From: Diphasiastrum complanatum | Lineage: Eukaryota > Streptophyta > Lycopodiopsida > Lycopodiales > Lycopodiaceae | Assembly (NCBI GenBank): GCA_029204225.1 | Contig: CM055098.1 | Coordinates: 18,321,303-18,385,302 of the forward strand | DNA length: 64,000 nucleotides | Reading direction: 5' to 3' | Part shown: positions 54,588 to 63,380 of the stretch, piece by piece | How positions within the stretch are numbered: the first letter of the stretch is position 1 | How the letters are laid out: each line of letters opens with the position of its first letter | The notes under the pieces: generated by a model | Seen by the model: only the letters and a program-made list of their open reading frames with translations | Databases searched by the model: none | Told to the model about the DNA's origin: nothing | Made by a program: the position numbers and the translations under genes

Positions 54588-55775
54588 TTCCGCCCCCCCC
54601 ATAAAAACTTCCTTCTCTGGGAAAAAACCAGGGAATCTAAGTCTTAAATCATCCTCCTTCTCCCAGGAGTCCTCATCATTTGACTTACCTTTCCAACGAA
54701 TCAGATGTTCAGAAATCAAACGATTTCTCAACTGATGTCGTCGAGTATCCATGATCCTTTCCGATTCATGGGGTACAAAAGCAGTCAAATCCTCCAATAG
54801 CACTAGATCATTTGTGGGAATCAGGTCATCTTTTCCACCAAGTCGTTCCTTTAAACAACTAACATGGAATACAGGATGAACCTTAGTTCCAACAGGGAGT
54901 TCTAGTCTATAAGCAGCCCTACCAATCTTGTTAAGAACTTTGAAAGGACAACTAAAACGTGGAGATAACTTCAGACATTTCCCCGTTCATAGTGTCTTAG
55001 AGTCCTTTGGGATCTAAGATACACCCAATCACTGATCTCAAATTCTCAAGGACCGCGGCTTCGGTTGGCATAGAATTGGGCTTGATCCTGAGCCGATCTA
55101 ATGCTTTCCCTAGCCAACTGCAACATTTCCTGCATATCATGCAAGAAATCCGCTGCAGCCTGAACCTTGAGGCCTTTGAGTCCAACGGAGATAGGGGAAC
55201 GAGGCTGAATGCCGTACAAGAGCATAAAAGGACTAGAACCAATGGCAGAATGCTTCATACTATTGTATGCGAACTCAACCATTGGGAGAAATCTGATTGT
55301 TGCCTGGAAACATATGCGTGAAGCATATCTTCCATTGACTGGTTGACACGTTCGGTCTGACCATCAGTTTCAGGGTGATCCGTAGACGATAGACTCAAAG
55401 TAGTTTCCAGTCTTTCAAAGACTGCCTGCCAGAACTTGCCAGTGAACTTGGAATCACGATCACTAACAATATCGTTCGGCAAACCATACAACCTGAACAA
55501 CTTTTCAACGAAGAGTTGAGCAAGTTCTGAAGCTTTGACAGTAATTTTTGTTGGATTAAATTGCGCCATCTTGGTAAGCCTGTCAACTACTACCCAAATG
55601 GCATCGTGCCCTTCCCAAACTTGGGAAGTCCGACCACAAAATCCATGGAAACACTTTCCCATTTCTTGCTAGGAATTTCCAACGGATGTAACAGACCAGC
55701 TGCTTTGAGTCTTTCTGCTTTATTTACTTGGCACTGTTCACACTTTTGAACATATGCCTCGACATGACCTTTCAT
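54573..55775 (-). pseudogene. F2 pol: integrase and chromodomain
   Basis: Integrase zinc end and core: [98 protein letters not shown]. Then HPVFHVSCLKERLGG-type sequence in the stretch 55000-54800. The chromodomain comes last: RRHQLRNRLISEHLIRWKGK then DEDSWEKEDDLRLRFPGF, with the conserved Trp residues present. Frames change near 55662, 55255 and 55000. It ends next to the polypurine tract. Confidence 0.9.
54588..54600 (-). other. Polypurine tract of F2
   Basis: GGGGGGGGCGGAA on the minus strand, directly before the 3' LTR. Confidence 0.8.
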
Positions 55776-55799
55776 TTTTGGCCAATAAAATTATCCCTT

Positions 55800-57560
55800 A
55801 ACAAGGTCAAGTGTCCTTCTGTATACCAGGGTGTCCCGCACTGGGGCTATCATGGCACTCGCGCAGGATTTGGGCCCTAATGTCCGCGATATTTGGTACA
55901 CAAACTTTTCCTCTATGGAAGAGTAAACCATTCCTAATGGAATAATCATCAAGTATCTTCTCTTCGTGAGATTTCTTGAAATCCTGCTTTCCAAGATTAT
56001 TTCTCAAAATAGAGCTTCTTGCCAGGAGTTCTTGCCAAATACGACGATGAGTTCCTGCCAGGAGTTCTTGCCAAATACAACCGAAAAACTCATCGGTCCG
56101 ACAAAGATCTCGTAGAGAAAGATACAACTAGGATTGGAACTCAGCAAAGCATAACTGATTAACCCCTCCAATCCGGCTCAAAGCATTAGGACACAATTCG
56201 ACGAACCTCGACGGTACTTAATGTCGAATTCGAACTCTTGAATGAGTTCCGAGACCAACGGGCCTTACGACCCCTAAGGTCTGAGGCATCACAGATATAC
56301 TTAAGAGACTCGTGATCTGTCATAACCATGAATTCAGATCCGTACAAATAATGTCTCTAGATCTTCAACGCATGGATGACAGCAACAAGTTCCTTCTCAT
56401 AAGTAGAATATCTACTTTGAGCTGGGTCCAACTTCTTGCTTTTGAAAGCCACAGGTCTACCATCCTGGTAAAGGACTGCACCCACTGCATAGTCACTAGC
56501 ATCCGTTTCCGCTAGGAAAGATCTGCTAAGGTCCACTATGTGTAAGGTAGGGGCTGTAAACACTAACATCTTCAAAGCTTCAAAGCTGTTCATCAGTCCA
56601 GACAACAGGTGGACTGATTTTCGAACGCCTTCCGGCCTTCTTCTTATTACCCTTTTTAGTTTTCCTTTTGGCTTTCTTCACTCCCTTAAGAAGATTTGTT
56701 AGAGGCAATGCGATTAAGGCATAGTCTTTAATGAATTTATGGAAAAACCCTGTGAAGCCCAAAAAGATTTTACTTCTCTTATGGTTTTCAGGATAGGCCA
56801 ATCACGAACTTTCTGGACCTTATCGTAATCGATCTCAAAACCTCGACCGGAAACGATATGTTCCAAGTACTTGAGTCTTGTCTGAAAGAACTCACATTTA
56901 GACTCCTTAGCATAAAGCTTTGTCTGCCTTAGATTATCTAACACTGTACGCAAATACGCCTCATGCTCCTCAAGAGTCTTACTATAAATCAAAATGTCAT
57001 CTAAAAATACCACGAGAAACTTCCCTAGATATGGACGAAGAATAATGTTCATCATCTGTTGGAAGGTTGCCGTTAGTTAGACCAAAGGGTAAAACTAAAA
57101 ATTCATAATGGCCATACCTAGAACAAAAACCTATTTGGGAAACATCCCCCTCATGTATTTTGATTTGATGGTACCCCGACCTAAGGTCCAATTTGGTCAA
57201 ATACTTAGCACCATTCAATCGGTCCATTAAGTCGTCCATCCAAGGTAAGGGATAACGATTCTTAATTGTCATTTTTACTAAGCTTTTTGTAATCGACACA
57301 AAGACGAATACCGCCGTCTTTCTTGCCGGTTAACAAAATAGGAGCTCCCCAAGGGGATTTACTAGGCCTTATATGGCCCTTACGTAATAATTCCTTAAGT
57401 TGACTAGCAACTTCATCTTCTTCCTTCGGGCTCATCCTGTAAGGAAAAAGCGATACAGGAGAGCTGTCAGGAAGAAGACCTATGTGATGGTCTACTCCCT
57501 TAGGAATTTAGAACTTAGTAACTAAGTTTAATTCAAACTTAGCACCAAAATTTATTTTGC
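55800..57560 (-). pseudogene. F2 pol: reverse transcriptase and RNase H
   Basis: RT from about 57480 ([37 protein letters not shown]), [51 protein letters not shown], then [15 protein letters not shown] with the catalytic DD near 57000. Connection: FFHKFIKDYALIALPLTNLL, followed by an unusual Lys/Arg-rich insertion (about 56695-56625), then VVWTDEQL. RNase H: FLAETDASDYAVGAVLYQDG, YSTYEKELVAVIHALK. The spacer to integrase carries a 36-bp in-frame duplication (56021-56042 and 56057-56078). Several frameshifts. Confidence 0.9.
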
Positions 57561-58275
57561 TTTGCATATAGGAGGTGACAAGGGCCGTGGGGAGGCGTGC
57601 CACTCCCCTCCCTTGTCCCATCAGAAGTAAAAGTACCACAGTAGGGGGAGGTATTATCCCTCCCCTCCCTCACCACTTCTCACAAATATGCGCTGCAGAG
57701 CGCTGCAGCACCACGCTAGTCAACTCGGAATCCGGGGGAGGTAATACTCCTCCCCTTCTTACAAAACAAAAGCAACCTACCTACAGGTACGCAATCGTAC
57801 CAGCAAATCTTTGTGCCATAAATCTGGTATTCACCTCACCTCCTAAGTTTCGACTTCCAAAACGCGGGCGCCAGCCAACCGCAAAAAAAATTTCTTTTGA
57901 ACTTGAAAGGGGGGTTACCAACCATGGGATAAGGTTAAACAAACTTATTCAAAAAGTGTTAACCATTACCCCCAACGTTTCTTTTAAAAAAAACTGAATT
58001 AAAAGAAACGCAACCATAACTCTAAATTGTTAATTGATAACAGATGTTTATTTCCTTTCATACTAAGAACCTTAATAAGGATTCAAAGAAAAGAGATGAA
58101 CAAATGATAACAACTACTTTAAAAAACTAGTTCCAAAAACCAAAAGAAGCTCCATCTTTTCAAGAATAAACTTGAATAAAGATTTAAGAAGACCAAACAG
58201 CCACATTCCAATAAAAGGAACAGCAAACCGCAAAAGCGAATAAAGGAACGTGTGCACCTAATAAAGGTAATCGGC
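57561..58275. other. Leader of F2 in place of gag
   Basis: No gag or protease motif on the minus strand. Two GC-rich hairpins with identical 7-bp arms GGGGAGG/CCTCCCC occur at 57645-57665 and 57735-57755, and a repeated GCGCTGCAG pair lies near 57693-57708. The long plus-strand frame here is not protein-like. Confidence 0.6.
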
Positions 58276-58288
58276 GGCTCTGATACCA
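58276..58288 (-). other. Primer-binding site of F2, initiator tRNA-Met
   Basis: TGGTATCAGAGCC on the minus strand, right after the 5' LTR. Confidence 0.92.
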
Positions 58289-58290
58289 AC

Positions 58291-58753
58291 TATTACAACT
58301 CCCTAAGATCTTCGACTGCCTTGAAGGTTCCGCACACCCCATACCAGAGACGACGCACCGTATCCGCCCATCCATAGGGTCACAACCGACCCACCCCCAT
58401 GCACTGGAGCTATCGACATAATCATGCCCGGTCAAGCCTCCTACGATTACTGGCGTCCCATACCACCAGCCATCGCACTCAGCTCTCCCTAGCACACATC
58501 TCTTGGCCTGGAGATACACCCTGGCTCATGCACGTGCTCTCCATCCACCAACTCCCGGGTAGACTGAGTGAATGGCAAGAGGGAAGCCCCACCACTATAT
58601 AAGCATAGCATGGTGAGTCCCATCAAGCACGGTCCTGCTGGTGACACTTGACCACCCTAAACCCTAAACCCTAAACCCTAAACCCAAACATGTCGATAAC
58701 GCCAAACCTGCGTCATGCCCCTTGTGAGGCCGTCACTGTTATGGTACATAACA
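58291..58753 (-). mobile_element. 5' LTR of F2, carrying a telomeric patch
   Basis: 463 bp, matches 54119-54587 along its length except for substitutions and the block around 58655-58685, where CCCTAAA units replace the normal sequence. Followed by the TGGGG duplication. Confidence 0.93.
58655..58685 (+). repeat. Interstitial telomeric repeat, (CCCTAAA)4
   Basis: Four perfect CCCTAAA units and a partial CCC. The same position in the sister LTR has about twenty bases of unrelated sequence. CCCTAAA is the common plant telomere unit. It is an internal patch, not a chromosome end, because retroelement sequence continues on both sides. Confidence 0.97.
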
Positions 58754-59308
58754 TGGGGGATTAGTGATTTTTTAAACCCAACATTGAAGGCAATGTTTTA
58801 TTACTAGAAAACGACAAAAATATCCCCACATTTTTAGGCATCCATATCAAGATTCCTATTTTTTAACTTCCTTATCATGATGTATTTATGTTTGAATGAT
58901 ATAAGATTTATTGTTATTAACATTATACGCTTAAATAATATAGGTACATACAAGCATGCACACACAAAGTTTAAGTGCATCATCTATCTAAATTAACATA
59001 TAAACATTCAAAATCTCAATACATGTAGCTAGACTAAATAGAGTTCAATATCTTGCCTACAAATGAATACGTTGAAATATGACATGATCCATCAACACAT
59101 CCATATTTATGTACACAAGTTTACCCCCAAATGTTGCGGTAGAGAAATTATGGAATGTGCTATCTAAGAGAAATCCATGCTCGATTCTACATTATTGAAT
59201 ATTTAGAAACAAGCTAAGTTCCAAAATGAATGTTGTTGGGAAGAGACTGTAGCGTACATATTGTGATTGTACATATTTGCTAACATCATCCCTCTTCAAT
59301 TATCAAAA

Positions 59309-59312
<4 letters not shown>

Positions 59313-59349
<37 letters not shown>
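59313..59349. repeat. (TG)n microsatellite
   Basis: A perfect 37-base TG run in non-coding DNA between F2 and the next element. Confidence 0.97.
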
Positions 59350-59350
<1 letters not shown>

Positions 59351-59452
59351 TCCACGTATCTCTTCTGTTATTTCAGCCACTCTTTTAAAGGAGAAACTTC
59401 ATGAAAATAAGTGTCTCAATTTTAGGGTATGCAGTATTGTGGATACCTAGAA

Positions 59453-59720
59453 TACTATTGAGGAAGCGAAACGGTTTCTTGAGGACCTAGACATGGCATG
59501 GTGAGCAAAGAGGGATAATGCCACCTTGATTAACCATTTTTTTACGTCATCCATTAGTTGTAGAGGTGCTTTGCAAAAAAGAACCAAATTAAAAGATACG
59601 CGAATTTTCATGGATGACGACCTTACCTATATATAGGTGGAAGAAAGGTGTCAAGCCTTCCAGAAAGCCAAGGTGACAGGTAGACATGTGATTTACCGAG
59701 ATGGTCAAAATCATTCTTGA
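59453..59720 (+). pseudogene. Retroelement ORF relic, possibly LINE ORF1
   Basis: A frame with two internal stops reads TIEEAKRFLEDLDMAW, later GALQKRTKLKDTRIFMDDDL, then ERCQAFQKAKVTGRHVIYRD. The TRIFMDDDLT block followed by a basic helix resembles a segment common in plant LINE-associated ORFs. This is recollection of a pattern, not a search. Nothing else of a LINE is seen around it. Confidence 0.35.
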
Positions 59721-59939
59721 TGGTGCAACTAGTCACTCTCGTCACAGAAGAGCCAAGAGAGAGGACTACATATATTCCCAAGCTATAAGTGGGATTTAAT
59801 ATATACAACAGAAATGATATCTGCGAGGAGCAAAGGTTTTGGTAGGGTCACATGCTTATACAGAGAGTCACTACATCCAATCATGGAGTTCATCAGACAT
59901 AATGAACTAGCATCAAGTTTCGATGTCCTCAAGGCTCAT

Positions 59940-60240
59940 TGATACGCCCCTCGTATGCTCGTTGAAAGATGAATCTTGATGGGCTCGAGTGGGGGCCTTC
60001 TTGGAGGGCGCACTATTATCCCTCCCAGTTGGGCCCTTGCCACTGGAAGCTTCCATTTTAGGGCTTCCTTTAGGCTATAAGTAGGGAATCTGTGTCATTT
60101 GTTATTCAGCTGATGATATTGATCTCTCTCTTTAGTCTCCTTAATCTCTCTTTCTTGCTTTCTAGGGTTAAGTCTTGCTTATGTGATGCTTTCATAGCGT
60201 AGCTAAGGTTAAGTCTTGCTTATGTGATGCTTTCGTAACT
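59940..60240 (+). mobile_element. 5' LTR of an LTR retroelement (E), left end tentative
   Basis: The stretch before the primer site at 60241 has an LTR layout: TGATACGCCCC (possible start), TATA-like CTATAAGTA at 60075-60083, a pyrimidine-rich leader, and a 41-bp tandem duplication at its end (60166-60206 and 60207-60238, GGTTAAGTCTTGCTTATGTG). No second LTR in the window. Confidence 0.5.
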
Positions 60241-60253
60241 TGGTATCAGAGCA
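60241..60253 (+). other. Primer-binding site of element E, initiator tRNA-Met
   Basis: TGGTATCAGAGCA, the standard site with its last base changed, follows the LTR-like region. Confidence 0.85.
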
Positions 60254-60530
60254 CTTTCCTGATTGCTGAATTTCAGATCTGATTTTCTGATTGGGCGCCC
60301 ATTTTCCTTGCTGATTTCTTTTTTCTCTCTTTGCTGAGGGCTTTCATCTCTTTGCTTCAGCAACATTCAGCATAGTTTGGAGGAGGACCAACGCCCATCA
60401 GAGCATTTTCCTTGGTGGAGCTTTAGGGGATAGTTAGCGGAGCTTTAGCGGAAGTACTTCCACTAAATTTGGCGGCCAGAAATTTTTTTTTTTTTTTGGC
60501 AGATTAATTCCGACGCCCAAGTCCAACTTG

Positions 60531-60890
60531 TTTGCAGGCTGTCCAAGCCCAATTCCCTCATCTCTTTCATCCGTTTCTCCTTCCATATTCAGCCCTCTCC
60601 ATTTTCTTCACTTTTGTTTGCAGGCTGTCCAGCCCCTTCATACTTGTCACTTTCGTCCGTTTTTGTCTCCGTTTGCAGCCATTTTTCACACCTTGTTTGC
60701 AGGCTGTCCAGCGCCCATCTCCCTCCAATTTTTACTTCGTTCCGCCTCCGTTTGCTACCCCAAATCCACATTTGATTGCAGGCTGTACAACACCCATCTC
60801 CACCCTCATACTTGCTGTTTTTTCAGCCTACTTGAAGCATTTTTTTCCAGCATCTCTTGCAGCATTACTTGGTGGTTGTCCAGCGCCGCA
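60531..60890 (+). repeat. Approximately 80-bp repeat array in the leader of E
   Basis: TTTGCAGGCTGTCCA or a close variant recurs at 60531, 60617, 60696 and 60775 (spacing 86, 79, 79), with a weaker fifth copy near 60869 (TTGTCCAGCGCC). Each unit also has a pyrimidine-rich body with CCCATCTCC or CCGTTT. The two overlapping open frames here are by-products of the array. Confidence 0.85.
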
Positions 60891-60909
60891 TTTGGCCCCA
60901 ATACTTGGT

Positions 60910-62079
60910 AACCACCATGTGTTGCTTACCAATAGCGGATACTGAGAGTAAGTTTTTCTTAATTCTTGGTACATAAAGCATGTCCTTTATGTCAACAATC
61001 TTCCGTGAAGGTAGTTGAACTTGTACTTTTCCAACTCCTTTTATATCATATGTGTAATTGTCTCCCAACTTCACATTTAACCCATCATCTAATTTTTGAA
61101 AATTAGATAGCCACTCTCGCCTAGGTGTCATATGTTTCGAAGCTCCTAAATCAATACCGAGAAGCCACCACCAGAAGATGTCGATGCCGAAAACAACTCA
61201 TAGTCTTCAAAATCCAAAGCACTCAATTTTGCATTCAATGTTTCTTCTTCTTCAGCAAATTCCCGTCCTGCTTTTTCTTGAACTTGTTGTGCCAGCACTT
61301 CTTTGCATAATATTCTGATTTTCCGCAAATAAAGCAGTTTCCTTTTCAAACCACTTTCTTCCCATCTTCTGATCAATTTGATTGATTCTCTCAATATCTA
61401 GCTGCTTCTTCTTCTTCTTCTTCCCTTTTCCACCCTTCTTGGAACTTTGCTCTTGCTTCTTTGCCAGAAATGCCTGTTCCTTGAAATCGTCCCTGTTGAC
61501 AATATTTTGTCGTCTCATTTCTTCCTGTAATGCTATGGCATTCAGTTCATCGAAAGAAGGCCTCGTTTCTCGTAACAATAGCATCATTACAAAGTTCTGA
61601 TAAGCCAAAGGTAGACTATTAAGCACAATGGATACCAACACTGAATCTTGAACACTTTCTCCAACGGCAATAAGTTGTCCTCTCAGATCTTTCACTCGAG
61701 TAAAGTAGTCCGTTACTGATTCACCTGTACCCATCTTCAATGTGTGAATCTTATTAGTCAAGAACAAGATTCGTGATTGATTTACCGTCTCATACAAGTT
61801 CTTCAGTATATCCCAAGCCTCCTTGGATCCAGCAGCATCTCTGATATGAGGTATGATCATATCTCTAACGAACAAGTTAATGATATGATGACCTTTTCTT
61901 CTACGTCTCTGATACTCCCGCAACTCCGTGTCAGTGGTAGGAGGTATCTCAACACCTGTGACGATTTCCCGATATTCTCTATCCCGGAGAATATTCCTCA
62001 TCTTGAACTTCCATATGTTGTAGTTCGTTCCATTTAGCTTGCTAGACTCCGACAATACAACATCATTCAACCTTGCCAT
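60910..62079 (-). pseudogene. Ty1/copia gag and protease remnant
   Basis: Minus strand. ATG at 62079 opens a 275-codon frame: copia gag (SSKLNGTNYNIWKFKMRNIL, GSKEAWDILKNLYETVNQSR, YFTRVKDLRGQLIAVGESV, IVLNSLPLAYQNFVMMLLLR) with a Lys-rich linker. The zinc knuckle is in the next frame (CFICGKSEYYAKKC, near 61340), His replaced by Tyr. Protease body 61131-60910: LGDNYTYDIKGVGKVQVQLP, DIKDMLYVPRIKKNLLSVSA. The DSG part is lost. It is cut at about 60910 against the leader of element E, opposite in orientation. Confidence 0.9.
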
Positions 62080-62159
62080 AAAAATGATCTATAGCAACTT
62101 CCACCTGATTTTTAACTATGCAATCTTCTTTGCAAGTCAATAATCTGATTTTGCTCCAA

Positions 62160-62420
62160 CCAGCAAGCAGATCTATCAGAAAACTAGTGAACAGGTATGT
62201 CAGACAACCAGTGAATAGATCTGTCATGCAACTAGCGAACAGGTCTGTCAGACAACCAGTGAACAGATCTATCAAACAACCAGTGAACAGGTCTGTCAGT
62301 GAACAAATCTGTCAGAACAGGTTTGTTAGACAACCAGCGAACAGATCTGTGAGACAACCAGCGAACGGGTTTGTTAGAAAACCAGCGATCAGGTCTGTCA
62401 GACAACCAGAGAGAAGGTCT
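62160..62420. repeat. 24-bp minisatellite, about 11 units
   Basis: Unit close to AACAGATCTGTCAGACAACC plus AGTG, repeated with substitutions and one irregular spacing near 62300. It lies just upstream (minus sense) of the copia gag, in its leader. On the plus strand it encodes an octapeptide like RSVRQPVN. Confidence 0.93.
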
Positions 62421-62509
62421 GGAGGTGGTCCATTTCATGATTCTTCATCTTCTCCATTTCTTTCTGGATCTATGAGGCAAGCTAGTTTTGTGGTTGCATG
62501 GCATCTAGG

Positions 62510-62914
62510 AAGTCCCAAGTGATGAATTACAAGACCTAGCTATGGAGTATCTTAACTGCAATACTAGATCAATCAAGAAAGCTTGAGAAACTTAGCTAGG
62601 GAAAACATCAAATACAAGAAGAATTGCATAAGCACGTCACAACACCAAAAGTTAGAAGATAAAATGAATTGCTAGAGAGAGAGAGGAGGGTGTGGCTCCT
62701 CCAAGAGGCAAGCACCTCAACTACATGCATGGAAAGTCTAGGTGTCGATTATATGAGTGAGCTACTTGGCCCAGTCGGCCACTTGCACTAATTTACTTAA
62801 GTTAGAAATAGGGGGTCTCATGTATTTAAAATAACATCCCCCATGTGTAATGTACAACTTACAATATAATTAGTGCTTAGTCAAAAGGGGTAAACTAGGC
62901 ATTACTCTTCAACA
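62510..62914 (-). mobile_element. Copia LTR with polypurine tract
   Basis: On the minus strand a tract TTAAGGGGG (62915-62923) precedes TGTTGAAGAGTAATGCC, the usual 3' LTR start. The LTR-like sequence runs to about 62510 (...GTAATTCATCA). Below it come the minisatellite leader and gag on the same strand, which would suit a 5' LTR. Whether one LTR is shared by two elements or two elements abut is open. Confidence 0.6.
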
Positions 62915-62923
62915 CCCCCTTAA

Positions 62924-63380
62924 TGGCAATTTTATTTAAGCTAACACCCAACAAAGTTTGAAGCAAAAGCACGGCGTAACACTCATTGCTCGATATCACT
63001 ATATTTATGTTATCTTTCATAAGATTGCCTCCAAGGACCTTCTAAAGTACTCTAAGACATGCTTTGCTTACAATTTTATGTTGGAGCATCTCCAAGAAGA
63101 GACATTCTTTGAGGTAGCTTGTCGTTTGTGATGAGCGGATTGGTTGGGCAAAATCTCGTACCTCCGTAGGTATTTACAATGTACATTGTACATTCATTTG
63201 TATTTCAATTATCATCAAACAATCATTTCTTCAAGATTTTACTCATTTTTTTAATTTCGAAAGTCAAATGAGCAACAAGCTATGCATCCATATTGTAGAC
63301 TCCCCTAAAGATTTATCACTCATGAGTCTTGTTTTGTTGTTGTGAATGCTAGGTAAAAGGTGCGCAAGTGTATGTTTTGA
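62924..63380. other. No gene recognised
   Basis: Between the copia LTR and the hAT remnant. Minus-strand copia 3'-coding sequence would be expected next to the polypurine tract, but no RNase H motif is visible. Confidence 0.5.

Larger units (their letters stand above)
54119..58753 (-). mobile_element. Gag-less Ty3/gypsy chromovirus (F2) with target duplication
   Basis: 4635-bp minus-strand element. The 5' LTR (minus sense) is 58291-58753, the 3' LTR 54119-54587. TGGGG flanks it at 54114-54118 and 58754-58758. Primer site at 58276-58288, polypurine tract at 54588-54600. It retains RT, RNase H, integrase and chromodomain but has no gag or protease; 57560-58275 holds unrelated-looking sequence with GC-rich hairpins. 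Clear termini and duplication show a genuine integration, so gag was lost before insertion (mobilised in trans) or deleted afterwards. Confidence 0.93.

Noticed and set aside
57575-57997. Plus-strand open frame of 140 codons
   Set aside because: Lies antisense in the leader of F2, composition driven by GC-rich hairpins; no homology recognised.
58655-58685. Chromosome end (telomere)
   Set aside because: Only four units, embedded in an LTR with normal sequence on both sides.
60490-60500. Poly-T run near 60480-60497 as a LINE tail
   Set aside because: No LINE reading frame ends there; it lies inside the leader of LTR element E.
60528-60945. Two overlapping plus-strand open frames of 127 and 137 codons
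   Set aside because: Both are products of the approximately 80-bp repeat array in a retroelement leader; two frames open at once argues against coding.
62160-62420. CRISPR array
   Set aside because: Repeats are contiguous 24-bp units with no unique spacers, in a plant retroelement leader.
62118-62522. Plus-strand open frame of 134 codons with octapeptide repeats
   Set aside because: Explained by the 24-bp minisatellite, whose length keeps all frames open; antisense to the element it belongs to.
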